The notes beneath the pieces were generated by a model. The model had not been told where the DNA came from. It ran no database searches and saw only the letters and a program-made list of their open reading frames with translations. Shown one piece after another: positions 11,366 to 22,493 of a stretch of 64,000 bases of DNA (within the stretch, counting starts at the first letter, position 1; every line of letters starts with the position of its first letter). Made by a program: the position numbers and the translations under genes. The stretch is from Rutidosis leptorrhynchoides (lineage: Eukaryota; Streptophyta; Magnoliopsida; Asterales; Asteraceae): assembly GCF_046630445.1 (NCBI RefSeq), contig NC_092334.1, forward strand, positions 188,052,501 to 188,116,500, in the 5' to 3' direction.

Positions 11366-12338
11366 TGAAGGTATTTCGTATGCCCGAGAGACATATTAAA
11401 ATTAACGTGGCCACTATGTTATGATCCAAGTCGGGTCATACCCAATAACAAGCTTGCCAACACTTTATATGTATTTATTTTAACGGTTGGATTGTTAAAT
11501 GAATACGCGACACTTGAACTTTAGAAAATCGGTTTTCTAAATTATGATCACTTGAGATAAATTATTTGGATAATTTATATATGATGTGGATTTAATTATT
11601 TATAGGTTTAAATAATTATGTTGTGTTATATTTTATAAAATGGTTTATAAAATAATTACAAGTAACAAATACATATTTATTTTATACAAGTTTTATAAAA
11701 TAAATACAAGTTTTATAAAATAAATCTTGTTATAAAATATATATATGTGGTGTGCAGAATTTTGGTCTCCAAGATGCCACACCCATGCTTGTTTTGTTTA
11801 GTTTAAGACCACACAAGTGCCAAGGTACATGCCTATTAGTTTACCAAGGGCCTTGACTCAAGTAGAGCTTGCAATACACATTAAAACTAACAAAAAAACT
11901 GCATTTTCTATGCTCTTGCTGCTGCTGTTCTGCCGTGAGCTAGAGGGGAGAAAGAGAGTGTGTTTTGTTGGTTGCAAGCTAAATTTCAAGTGACAATAAA
12001 ATCCTAACTAAAGGCTAAGTGTTGGTGGAGAGTTTGGGGTATTTCTCCTTGAGGTTTCATCCTTTTGAAGCTCCATTTTGCATCATCTTCTTCAACCTTC
12101 ATGCTGTCCAAATTTCAGCCCTCTACATTGTTAGAGGAGGTATAATCACCCTTCTTATCTTGTTATATTTGTAAGCATGATTTCAAGACTTGATATTAAC
12201 ATGGAATTCAACTAAATGGTTTAACATATAAACTTGTTTCATTGATAATCTTGCTTCCGCTTTCTTAACAATTACAAGTTGGTTTTGTAACTATGTTAAC
12301 CTTAATGACATGTTTTATGAATTCATTGAATTCCATCA
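11366..12338 (+). mobile_element. Copia 5' LTR
   Basis: 973 bp from TGAAGG to CCATCA, the same length as the 3' LTR at 18494-19466. The seven differences are all substitutions. Confidence 0.95.
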
Positions 12339-12339
12339 A

Positions 12340-12353
12340 TGGTATCTAGAGCC
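12340..12353 (+). other. Copia primer-binding site
   Basis: TGGTATCTAGAGCC starts two bases after the 5' LTR end, a tRNA-Met-type primer site with one change from TGGTATCAGAGC. Confidence 0.85.
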
Positions 12354-13689
12354 AAGGTCTTTGAAATATGCTTCTTGTTTATGACTTTTAAATCCACTAA
12401 TCTTACAATCTAGTAACATGCATGAAACTAGAATGTAAAAATTTTGGATTTTGGGTGGGGTTTAATTTTGGCCGAATTTTAGGGGTTCCAAAATGAGTTT
12501 GGAACTTCAAGTTTGGTCAAGTTTTGTTGTTAGTTGTTGTTCACAATCAAGCCTTGGCCTTGTGGTTGCATGTGTGTATGATGTGGTTGTTTTATTCATT
12601 CTTATGGTTAGTAATAATAATTCATTCATTTGGTTTGTAATAATTTGTAATATTTATTCATTTGTAATTTATTTTATATTTGGTATGTAAAATAGATTAG
12701 GTTGTAATTTCATTTTCTATAAAAATGTATTAGGATATATTTTTTGTAAAGAGAATGAAGAATGAATATTCAAGATGAATGAAGAACACAAGATGGATGC
12801 AAGAGCTAGTGGGAGATTTGTAAATCTCCTACTTTGTCATAACCCTTAGAAGGTGACATTTATTTTGGCTAAACAAATGTCTACCAAATTGGCTTGATTG
12901 TGAACTTGGTTGTTTTGCATGTTTATTGTGTTTGTATGTTTGGTTGCTACAATTTATCACATATTTACAACTTGCAAAATGACATTATAATTGGTTATAA
13001 TTAAAACAACAAAGGTCACTAATAAATGGTTATCAAGGACATAAATGACATTGCATATAAAATGGTTTATATCATGTAATTGGTTTTACTAATAAGACAT
13101 GAAAATTGGTTTTTCATATTGTGCTATACACCAAATGCATGTTGGTATATGGCAAAATGTTTTCTTAAACTAGAACTTATGAAAACTTAAAATCCCTTAA
13201 CTAAAACAAGGTAAACAAGTTAAACGCCATCCTTTTGTGGGAACACTTGAACATAGTAGGGAACTCATAACGGGATAAAGGTCACCTAACCATTATGAAC
13301 TAACTAATATGGTTAAGGTAAAATTCGCATGCTTGTGGGATAAAGGTCACCTAACCACTTGTATGTTGATTTTACATGTTTACACAAGTAGGACGACCAA
13401 ATTTGGGAATCATGAACTTAGGGTCACCGAAGCATGAGGAACAAATAGGCGTTGATGGGATAAATATGCCATGCAAAAGGATTGCATGATCCCATAATTT
13501 AGAAGTTGCAAAAGGATTGCAATTGTCATTATGACTACCTAGCTAAATCAAATAACGGGATAAAGGTCAAATAACCGAAATTTGATTTACCGTTGGATTC
13601 TAATATTTAATATGTCAATTAAAATATAAAAGGGTATTGTTTATTAAATTTAAAATCAATACTTAAATGAACTTTGTTAAATTTTGTAG
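12354..13689 (+). other. Copia untranslated leader with repeated motif
   Basis: There is no gene in this 1.3-kb leader between primer site and gag. The motif GGGATAAAGGTCACCTAACC occurs at 13272-13291 and 13337-13356, and as GGGATAAAGGTCAAATAACC at 13557-13576, with a partial GGGATAAA at 13457. Packaging or dimerisation signals normally lie in this region, but the role of the repeat is not known to me. Confidence 0.7.
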
Positions 13690-14739
13690 ATGGCCGCCAA
13701 TAACATCAACAACACGCAAAATGCACCAATTAACTTACACAACCTATCATTAAGGTCTCTCATCGAGAAAGACAAACTCAACCATACGAACTTTTTGGAT
13801 TGGTTCCGCAATCTTAGGATTGTCCTCAAACTCGAGGATAAGGCGTATGTGTTGGAGGACCCCATTCCCGATCAACCCGACGAGGATGATACGGAAGGCA
13901 TGGCTTATTGGGATAAGTATTGCGCCGATTCGGTGCAAGTTGCTTGCCTAATGCTTGGGACTATGATACCCGAACTTCAAAAGGATTTCGAGCATCATAC
14001 TGCATACGACATGATCACGCAATTGAAGGAGATGTTCCTTCAACAAGCAAGTGTCGAGCGCTTTGAGACCGTTCGAGCACTACATACATGTCATATGGAT
14101 GACACCCAATCCGTTTCATCTTATGTCCTCAAAATGAAAAGCCTTATTGATCGTGCAAACCGTCTTAATCTCAACATTTCTAATGAGTTAGCCACCGATC
14201 TTATCCTAAACTCCTTGTCAAAGAGGTTTGACCAATTTGTAATTAATTACAATATGAATGGGATGGATAAGACCATTGGTGAACTTCATGGCATGTTAAG
14301 GACGGCCGAAACTAGCATGGGTAAAAGGGCTTCACCCATACTAATGATCAATGATGGTGGGTCCAAAGGTAATAACACCTCTAAGCCTAAGGCGGCTAAA
14401 AGGAAAGGACCCGCTCATCAAGGCAAGGGAAAGGGGAAGGTGGTTACCCCAACCAAAAACAAGAACAAGAAGCAAAAGGTTGCCGGACAAGCAAACCCCA
14501 AGGAAGACCCGTGTTTCGGTTGCGGTGAAATGGGTCACTGGAAACGAAACTGCCCAGTCTACCTTAAGGAGTTGAAGGAAAAGAGGGATGCGGGGCAATC
14601 CTCAGATAATATATATATGGTATATATAGAGCTTAGTATTACTTCTTCTAATACATGGGTATTAGACACTGGATGTGGAACTCACATTTGCAATTCTTTG
14701 CAGGGGTTCAAAAGAACTAGCAAGCAAACGGGAACATAA
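13690..14739 (+). CDS. Copia gag with start of protease
   Basis: 349-residue frame from an ATG at 13690. Residues about 20-230 form the capsid (UBN2/Retrotran_gag type: NFLDWFRNLRIVLKLEDKAYVL, then SVSSYVLKMKSLIDRANRLN). A basic Lys-rich linker precedes a CCHC zinc knuckle CFGCGEMGHWKRNC at about 275-288 that binds RNA. The frame then enters the protease with its active site WVLDTGCGTHICNS (DTG) before a TAA at 14737-14739. Copia elements normally continue in one frame into pol; here pol resumes in a different frame, so a small indel just upstream of 14739 truncates the protease. Confidence 0.9.
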   Translation: MAANNINNTQNAPINLHNLSLRSLIEKDKLNHTNFLDWFRNLRIVLKLEDKAYVLEDPIPDQPDEDDTEGMAYWDKYCADSVQVACLMLGTMIPELQKDFEHHTAYDMITQLKEMFLQQASVERFETVRALHTCHMDDTQSVSSYVLKMKSLIDRANRLNLNISNELATDLILNSLSKRFDQFVINYNMNGMDKTIGELHGMLRTAETSMGKRASPILMINDGGSKGNNTSKPKAAKRKGPAHQGKGKGKVVTPTKNKNKKQKVAGQANPKEDPCFGCGEMGHWKRNCPVYLKELKEKRDAGQSSDNIYMVYIELSITSSNTWVLDTGCGTHICNSLQGFKRTSKQTGT

Positions 14740-14747
14740 GTCTCTTT

Positions 14748-17723
14748 ATGGGCAATGGAGCCAAAGTGCAAGTGAAGGCTCAAGGAGACTTTGTATTAAA
14801 GCTTCCAAGTAGTTTGGAACTTATTTTGAACAATGTTTTGAATGCACCGGATTTATGTCGAAACATTATTTCAGTTTCCCGTTTAAAACAATGTGGTTTT
14901 TATCTTAATTTTGTTAATGATGATATACACGTTTATTTAGATAATGTATTCTATTTTAAGGCTTCGCCTTCAAATAGAATTTATGAATTGGTTCATGATG
15001 ACACATCATCTAATAGCTCAATATACCATACAAGCACCCAGAAACTCAAAAGGGATTTGAGTGATTCCTACTTATGGCATTGTCGCCTTGGTCACCTAAA
15101 CAAGAACCGAATGCATACACTTCAAAAGAATGGACTTTTGAAATCAAATGAGATGGACTCGTTTGATGTATGTGAATCTTGTTTACAAGGCAAAATGACT
15201 AAAGCACCTTTCAAAGGGACCTATGAAAGGGCTAAAGACTTATTGGGATTAATACATTCGGATGTGTGTGGACCCTTTAAGCCCATGACTAGGAATGGTG
15301 AAAGATACTTTGTTACATTCATTGATGACTTCAGTCGTTTCGGATATGTCTACTTGTTAAGGCATAAGGATGAAACTTTTGAAGCATTCAAAGAATATCA
15401 AAACGAAGTACAAAATCAACTCAACAAGACAATCAAGTTACTGCATACCGATAGAGGAGGTGAATACCTAAGCGATGCTTTCCAAGATCATCTTAGGAGT
15501 TGTGGGATTATCTCACAACTTACTCCACCAGGAATACCCCAACTTAATGGAGTTTCCAAAAGGAGGAACCGAACCCTAATGGATATGGTTCGATCTATGA
15601 TGGAAAGAAGCTCGTTACCTCTGTCGTTTTGGGGTTATTGTCTATGCTCCGCGGCTCGTATTTTAAATATGGCCCCAACCAAGAAAGTGGAACGAACTCC
15701 TCACGAGATGTGGTTTGGAAAACCTCCTTCTCTTTCATACTTGAAAGTATGGGGATGTGAAGCTTATCCAAAGCGCTATAATGCTAATAAGTTGCATGCT
15801 CGATCCACGAAGTGTATCTTCATAGGATATCCCAAGGATGATATGGGATACTATTTCTATGATCCGACCGAGCAAAATGTATTTGTTGCTCGAAAGGCGG
15901 AATTCCTTGAAACTAAGTTCTTAATGGAAGGTAATAGTGAAAGGAAGATAGATCTTGAAGAGGTTCAAGATCAAGTAGATGATACACAATTGGTTGACAC
16001 TAGCACTCAACATGAAAATGCTGAGAGTGATCAAATGGATGATCAAAATACACAAGACGTTCGCAGATCTGGTAGGATTAGTAATCCTCCTGAGAGATAT
16101 GGGTTTCTCATGGATGGTTGCTATGTGGTTGATTTAGATGAACCAACAAACTACCAAGATGCTTTATCAAGGATTGATAAAGATAAATGGCAGGAAGCCA
16201 TGAACGCTGAGATGCAATCCATGTATGACAACCAAGTTTGGGAACTTGTTGAACAACCTACTGGCTCAAGGCTAGTTGATTGTAAATGGCTTTTCAAGAT
16301 GAAAACCGACATACATGGAAACTTGGATACATATAAAGCTAGACTTGTAGCAAAAGGTTTCACTCAAACTCAAGGGGTTGACTATGATGAAACTTTTTCG
16401 CCTGTGGTAATGCTAAAGTCTATTAGGATATTACTTGCCATTGCTGCTCATTATGATTATGAAATATGGCAAATGGATGTCAAGACCGCTTTCCTAAACG
16501 GACATCTTGAGGAAGATGTCTACATGGTTCAGCCTGAAGGTTTTGTTGATCCGAAATATCCTAAGAAGGTATGCAAGTTAAAGAAGTCAATCTACGGATT
16601 GAAACAAGCATCTAGAATGTGGAATCATCGTTTTAATGAGGAGGCCAAGATATTTGGCTTCATTAAAAATGGTGATGAAGCTTGTGTATACAAGAAGGCT
16701 AGTGGGAGCACCATTATGTTCCTTGTATTATATGTGGATGATATATTATTATTTGGAAATGATGTTCCGGCAATGCAAGGAGTTAAAACTTGGTTAAGTA
16801 AATGCTTCTCCATTAAGGATCTTGGAGAAGCACAATACGTTTTGGGGATTGGGATCTACAGGGATAGATCCAAGAAGCTGATAGGTTTGAATCAAAGTGC
16901 ATACATTGAAAAGATCTTGAAAAGGTTCAAGATGGAGAACTCTAAGAAAGGTTTGGTACCTATTCAAAAGGGAACACTTCTCAGTTCATCTCAGTGCCCC
17001 ACCACGAAAGATGAACAGGAGAGAATGAAAAAAGTCCCATATGCGTCTGCCATTGGGTCAATCATGTATGCAATGATATGCACTAGACCGGATGTGTCAT
17101 GCGCTCTTAGCCTGACAAGTAGATACCAGAATAACCCAGGAAACAGTCATTGGATTGCTGTTAAAAGTATATTGAAATACCTTAGGAGGACTAAGGATAT
17201 GTTTCTAATATATGGGTCTGGTGAGGAGGAACTCGCTGTAAAAGGTTACGTGGATGCGAGTTTCCAAACTGATCGAGATGATTCTCGATCACAATCCAGT
17301 TATGTCTTCACATTAAATGGTGGTGCGGTCTCTTGGAAGAGTTCAAAACAGGATGTTATTGCATTATCCACTACAGAGTCGGAGTACATTGCCGCCTCAT
17401 TGGCAGCTCAGGAAGCTGCATGGATGAAGAAATTCATACACGACTTAGGAGTGGTCCCATCCATTCAGGACCCTCTTGAGATCTTTTGTGACAACGAGGG
17501 TGCGATTGCTCAAATCAAAGAACCTCGTGCTCACCAAAAGACCCGTCACATTGAGCGGAGATTCAACTATATAAGGGATGAAGTTGAAAAGGGAAAGATA
17601 TGTATTCGCAAAGTTCACACAGATCTTAACATAGCGGATCCTCTCACGAAGCTCTTACATGGAGCAAAACATACAGGACATGTTTGTGCATTAGGGCTTC
17701 GATATTCTAGTGATTGGTCATGA
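14748..17723 (+). CDS. Copia pol: integrase, reverse transcriptase, RNase H
   Basis: Open for 991 codons. Order: rest of protease, pre-integrase zinc region (LWHCRLGHLNKNRMH ... CESCLQGKM), integrase core (D in HSDVCGPF, D in HTDRGGEY), RT (YKARLVAKGFTQTQG; catalytic LYVDDILLFGND) and RNase H (VDASFQTDRDD, LSTTESEYIAAS, FCDNEGAI). In the third integrase motif, at 15558-15560, the residue is Lys (GVSKRRNRT) where the family has the catalytic Glu. The first Met is only where the frame opens; a genuine product would come from the gag-pol polyprotein. Everything else looks intact, in keeping with recent insertion. Confidence 0.92.
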   Translation: MGNGAKVQVKAQGDFVLKLPSSLELILNNVLNAPDLCRNIISVSRLKQCGFYLNFVNDDIHVYLDNVFYFKASPSNRIYELVHDDTSSNSSIYHTSTQKLKRDLSDSYLWHCRLGHLNKNRMHTLQKNGLLKSNEMDSFDVCESCLQGKMTKAPFKGTYERAKDLLGLIHSDVCGPFKPMTRNGERYFVTFIDDFSRFGYVYLLRHKDETFEAFKEYQNEVQNQLNKTIKLLHTDRGGEYLSDAFQDHLRSCGIISQLTPPGIPQLNGVSKRRNRTLMDMVRSMMERSSLPLSFWGYCLCSAARILNMAPTKKVERTPHEMWFGKPPSLSYLKVWGCEAYPKRYNANKLHARSTKCIFIGYPKDDMGYYFYDPTEQNVFVARKAEFLETKFLMEGNSERKIDLEEVQDQVDDTQLVDTSTQHENAESDQMDDQNTQDVRRSGRISNPPERYGFLMDGCYVVDLDEPTNYQDALSRIDKDKWQEAMNAEMQSMYDNQVWELVEQPTGSRLVDCKWLFKMKTDIHGNLDTYKARLVAKGFTQTQGVDYDETFSPVVMLKSIRILLAIAAHYDYEIWQMDVKTAFLNGHLEEDVYMVQPEGFVDPKYPKKVCKLKKSIYGLKQASRMWNHRFNEEAKIFGFIKNGDEACVYKKASGSTIMFLVLYVDDILLFGNDVPAMQGVKTWLSKCFSIKDLGEAQYVLGIGIYRDRSKKLIGLNQSAYIEKILKRFKMENSKKGLVPIQKGTLLSSSQCPTTKDEQERMKKVPYASAIGSIMYAMICTRPDVSCALSLTSRYQNNPGNSHWIAVKSILKYLRRTKDMFLIYGSGEEELAVKGYVDASFQTDRDDSRSQSSYVFTLNGGAVSWKSSKQDVIALSTTESEYIAASLAAQEAAWMKKFIHDLGVVPSIQDPLEIFCDNEGAIAQIKEPRAHQKTRHIERRFNYIRDEVEKGKICIRKVHTDLNIADPLTKLLHGAKHTGHVCALGLRYSSDWS

Positions 17724-18480
17724 TCTGTTTTAAGTATTGTAACGGAACGAAATTATTCAAACTCATTAATATAATTATGGTATTAATTTATTTAGAGTCA
17801 TATTCCTATTTTGCATATTTTATCCATGAATAAGTAATTATTCTAAATTCCGTAGTCGATCACATTCGTGGGAACAAGTGTGAGGTTTAGACTATTATGA
17901 ACTTGGATTGGTATACATTCACGGACTGAATGTGGGGCAAGGTTGCTACCAAGGTTCATAGATATTTGTGGGATGCAAATATTGGAAGACCCGCCCTCAA
18001 GATTTGCTAAATGGAGCATTTGTGGTTGATCACATGTAATCTTGAGTAAAGGCGAATATCATTGTATCCTCTGACCTGAGATACATATTGGGTTCAGATA
18101 TTTACCAAGTATTGTGCCTTGATTCTTTCCTTCGCTATTCTGAAATATGGTAGTTCATAAGGAAGATCTCAGGTACAATGCAAGGTACATATTTAGGACG
18201 TATGTAGTCAAGATGGAATTTGTCCCTCTTATTCGTTGAGAGTCAGATGTCTAAGGCCTGATAAAGTTAAATCTAGAAAGAGAGTGATCACTATGTGTCT
18301 CTTGGATTTAACATGACATCTAGGACGAAAGGAAATAATGAAAGATTCACCTATTCATATTCGAGATGGAAACTCGAAGAGGATGATGTTATTGAATGGC
18401 ACAAAGTCATAACATATTGGGGGTGATGGACGGTCGTTAGGTGGTATCCATCACTTGCATTAATTTCTTATGTTTCTCGT
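17724..18480 (+). other. Copia 3' untranslated region
   Basis: 757 bp between the pol stop and the polypurine tract. I see no frame with recognisable domains. Confidence 0.75.
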
Positions 18481-18493
18481 GCAAGTGGGAGAT
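18481..18493 (+). other. Copia polypurine tract
   Basis: GCAAGTGGGAGAT immediately before the 3' LTR, the usual plus-strand primer AAGTGGGAGAT of Copia elements. Confidence 0.8.
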
Positions 18494-19466
18494 TGAAGGT
18501 ATTTCGTATGCCCGAGAGACATATTAAAATTAACGTGGCCACTATGTTATGATCCAAGTCGGGTCATACCCAATAACAAGCTTGCCAACACTTTATATGT
18601 ATTTATTTTAACGGTTGGATTGTTAAATGAATACGCGACACTTGAACTTTAGAAAATTGGTTTTCTAAATTATGATCACTTGAGATAAATTATTTGGATA
18701 ATTTATATATGATGTGGATTTAATTATTTATAGGTTTAAATAATTATGTTGTGTTATATTTTATAAAATGGTTTATAAAATAATTACAAGTAACAAATAC
18801 ATATTTATTTTATACAAGTTTTATAAAATAAATACAAGTTTTATAAAATAAATCTTGTTATAAAATATATATATGTGGTGTGCAGAATTTTGGTCTCCAA
18901 GATGCCACACCCATGCTTGTTTTGTTTAGTTTAAGACCACACAAGTGCCAAGTTACATGCCTATTAGTTTACCAAGGGCCTTGACTCAAGTAGAGCTTGC
19001 AATACACATTAAAACTAACAAAAAAACTGCATTTTCTCTGCTCTTGCTGCTGCTGTTCTGCCGTGAGCTAGAGGGGAAAAAGATAGTGTGTTTTGTTGGT
19101 TGCAAGCTAAATTTCAAGTGACAATAAAATCCTAACTAAAGGCTAAGTGTTGGTGGAGAGTTTGGGGTATTTCTCCTTGAGGTTTCATCCTTTTGAAGCT
19201 CCATTTTGCATCATCTTCTTCAACCTTCCTGCTATCCAAATTTCAGCCCTCTACATTGTTAGAGGAGGTATAATCACCCTTCTTATCTTGTTATATTTGT
19301 AAGCATGATTTCAAGACTTGATATTAACATGGAATTCAACTAAATGGTTTAACATATAAACTTGTTTCATTGATAATCTTGCTTCCGCTTTCTTAACAAT
19401 TACAAGTTGGTTTTGTAACTATGTTAACCTTAATGACATGTTTTATGAATTCATTGAATTCCATCA
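18494..19466 (+). mobile_element. Copia 3' LTR
   Basis: 973 bp, TGAAGG to CCATCA, followed by the target duplication GTTTT at 19467-19471. Confidence 0.95.
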
Positions 19467-19814
19467 GTTTTGGCATTTGATATTGAAAATAATTCATCCA
19501 TCTTGCGTGAAAACTTGAATTTATTGGAAGAAAGGCGAATCATGGCCGCCATCCATCAAGCGGATGCAAAACAGAAAATGGCAAAATACTATAACAAACG
19601 TGTCAGATATGTTCAATTTAAGGAAGGAGATTTAGTATTGAGAGATAATGAAGCAAGCAGACGGGAAAAGCAAGGGAAGTTAGGACCACGGTAGGAAGGT
19701 CCCTACAAAGTCATAAGGGCACATCCAAATAGATCATATACCCTTGCAGCACCCTCTGGTGAAGAAATTTCAAGAACATGGAATGCAATGAACTTAAAGA
19801 AATTTTATGCGTAG
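19467..19814 (+). pseudogene. Tat integrase, C-terminal part
   Basis: Continuation of the interrupted integrase: NLLEERRIMAAIHQADAKQK, KYYNKRVRYVQFKEGDLVLR and, after a TAG where homology continues, EGPYKVIRAHPNRSYTL ending MNLKKFYA then TAG at 19812-19814. This is the usual C-terminal DNA-binding region of gypsy integrases. No chromodomain follows, consistent with a non-chromovirus element. Confidence 0.8.
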
Positions 19815-20225
19815 TATTGCATGTTCAAATAGCTTGATCAACTATTTCGAATGTGAGGTGCAATCATAAATGTAAAAATTTCTTTAGAAAGAATAAGAAT
19901 TCAGATACATTCTTATAGCATACTATTCATAACCTTTTATCCGGCCAAGGATTTTTATCAGATGTCACAAAGCTGCGTGTCATTCCTGCCTGCAAAAGAG
20001 AAGTTTTTCCTCAGGGGCAGAAGTTCAATCATAAACAAAAGATTGAAATGGCAGCGGATAATGTAGAAATCCGCTGAACATCCAGATAAAAGAATGTGTC
20101 TACGACAGTCATGATGTAAAACCAATACAAGCAGTATATGACTAGTCATCATTTTTGATTGTTTAAATCAAATATATAAAGCTTTAGCAAAATTAACAAC
20201 AAAGTAAAAGCACATATAATATACA
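19815..20225. other. Spacer between Tat pol and the antisense gene
   Basis: Non-coding; I see no domain or clear regulatory site. It is where sense and antisense transcripts would converge. Confidence 0.6.
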
Positions 20226-22267
20226 TTAACAGATAATAAAAGCAACATGAATTACAATTTGAAATTTAAAACATCGTCTGTCTTCCGCATCAGGTTTCAA
20301 CTGGGAAGTAAGTGCTTCAGGTAACACTTTTCGAAAATTAGGCAAATCCCTTTTCAAGGTATCCAAAAACCTTATCCGATCAGCGTCCAGTGCAACAGTT
20401 ATAAATTCGTCGAAAGGCTCAGTTAATTCCTTAGAAGCAAAGGCATTCTTTATAATCTTTAGCACACCAGCAATAAATCGATGGGTCTCACCCTTTCTTA
20501 ACTCCAGTTGCTCTTTTAAGGACTTTCAGACTGAGTTAATTTATCAATTTTATGCAGATACCATTTTTCCTTTATTGCCATTTGAATATAACGAGCCTCT
20601 GCAACATTTTTTGCGGCAACAGCAGCCTCTAATTCAAGCTTGGAAATTTTCAGTGCCTCTGCATCTTTTTCAATTTTTTTCAGACTTGTCACGATGCACT
20701 TGGTCAGAACGTTCTAAACGCTTCAGATTATTAAATTCAGATGCAATGTTCCAAATAATGCCTTGCGCTTGACATTTTCGGGCATCACCATCAGATAAAC
20801 TCTCAAAGAAGTTAATAAGTGAAGGAGATAGCATCGCTTCTAGATACTTCATAAAATCCTCATAATTACCAGGAGGACCAGCTAAGAGAGTTGTTAAGCC
20901 AGCAGTATCTAAATTAGGAATGCTAATTTGTGAACTGCTTTCCCCTATTCTGCTACGCTGAGCGGGAGGCGGAAGAGCAAGTTTCCTCCGTGCTTCTTCT
21001 TCCGCTGCCAGGGCTGAATTAAAATAACAGTTGTTATTCAAGAAGTTTTTCCAATCCAGAAAAGAAGATTCACAATTCAATATTGAGTATTTATCAGGAT
21101 CAACATTATAATAACCACCATTGCTGGGCATATGAAAAAAGCAATAAAGGTTTGCTTCTGCTATTGATTCAAAAGAGAGGTTATGGGCAGCACGACATTT
21201 CCTCGAATTTGCTCGACTTAAAGGAACATCATCATCATCCTCAAACTCATTTTCGCACAAACTATTTTCAAGCGTCTCATCAACCAATTTTTTAGATACA
21301 AATTGCAGTTCATTAAATCTGGTATAAAGCAAGGCGGCGAGCGGAGTAATCACTGGAAGCACAAGCATACAGTAATTATTATACAGATAATAACAATTAC
21401 ATATCAAAATTCCAATCAAAATATACCTTTGTTTTTCAACATAACAATGGCACAGCCACGAGTTTCTGCATCCCATTCAGCATTAAGGGAGCATAAAGAG
21501 AGCATATGTTCTGGATATTGACGGTTTGGAATCTTCTCTTTTTTAATTGCATTTAATACTTTTCGTTCATCAGGAGTTATCCTGGGATGAATAACTTTGG
21601 GAGGATCAAGTGTTGTACGCCAATAACGAGCTTTCAAGCAATCGTTGGGAATTACTTCGCTATTAATAAAGAAAAAAGTACTCTGCAAGTTTTCATTGGT
21701 ATCACCAGAATTTAGCAAAAACCCATCCAGAGTAAGACAAAACCATCCTTTATCAAACGGTTTTATGGTTGCAAGATTAGAAAAAAGGCTTACAGATGGT
21801 GTTATATTCCGGGCCATACAGTACATCTCAAACAACATGATTTTACGAATGGACATAGGCTCAAATTATCCAACACTAACGCCATAAAAGCAACAAACAT
21901 CCAAGTAGAATTTCGTAAAAGGGATACGAAGATGAGAAAAGTATAAAGCACAGCCGTAAATAGCAACCTTCCCAGAAGGAAGACGAGATGCACGATCCTG
22001 TGGGCCAGGAATAATAGCATCGGCCCCAAAAAATTTGGGGAAAGCAATTCTGACACGATCAAGATAGATTGAGGAGATTCTGCTTGGAATATCTTCAACA
22101 TTAAATATAGCCATTGATTGGGTAGTTAAGAAAGGAATTTTTAACAGATAATTAATGTAGATGAAGGAAATAAATTTGGGCTCGAAGTAAATATGATGCG
22201 CTAAAAATTGGGTAATAAATAGCGAAGTGGAAGATGAATAGTTGGTGGTTAATCGTGTGGATGACAT
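20226..22267 (-). pseudogene. Antisense gene of the Tat element (PF04195-like), spliced
   Basis: Read on the minus strand from an ATG at 22267, about 630 residues. The N-terminal half (RIPFTKFYLDVCCFYGVSVG, then MSIRKIMLFEMYCMARNITPSV) resembles the plant family named putative gypsy type transposon (PF04195). Exon 1 ends at 21427 and exon 2 begins at 21352; the 74-bp gap has GT and AG ends and splicing keeps frame (LKNK-VITPLAALLYTRF). The C-terminal part is acidic (EDDDDVPLS), then has an alanine- and lysine-rich, coiled-coil-like stretch. Damage: TAA at 21866-21868, an extra base in a T7 run at 20674-20680 and a second frameshift near 20525. Antisense 3' frames are known in Tat relatives; function unknown. 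Confidence 0.75.
21353..21426 (-). other. Candidate intron in the Tat antisense gene
   Basis: Minus-strand donor AAAG|GTATAT and acceptor TGCTTCCAG|TG enclose 74 bp. Joining the exons removes the stop after KNKGIF and restores one frame. 74 bp is near the minimum size for plant introns. Confidence 0.6.
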
Positions 22268-22476
22268 GGTGCCACGTGTTAAATGAGTAAATATGCGGAA
22301 AAAGAAAAAAATGGAAAATACAATTCAAATCAAAAAAGGGGTACTTTTTGCAGGTCATTATTAAAAAGTAACTGACATGGCAGAAAAAGTTCGGCCACAG
22401 CAGGTTCTTGTTCTCGAGAAAAAAGGCATTACTTATTTTTTAGTTTAATGACTTTATTTTTTACAAAAATAAAGAC

Positions 22477-22493
22477 ATTAAACTGGGGGGACT
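22477..22493 (+). other. Tat polypurine tract
   Basis: AAACTGGGGGGAC ends next to the 3' LTR start, as expected for plus-strand priming. Confidence 0.8.

Larger units (their letters stand above)
11366..19466 (+). mobile_element. Young Ty1/Copia retrotransposon nested in the Tat integrase
   Basis: Complete 8.1-kb element with 973-bp LTRs at both ends, primer-binding site, a 1.3-kb leader, gag, pol (integrase, RT, RNase H), a 3' untranslated stretch, polypurine tract and perfect 5-bp target duplication GTTTT. Pol order integrase before RT defines Copia. I count about seven mismatches between the LTRs (0.7%), so it is the youngest datable insertion in the window. It cannot be autonomous: a frameshift separates gag/protease from pol and the third catalytic integrase residue is Lys instead of Glu. 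Confidence 0.95.
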
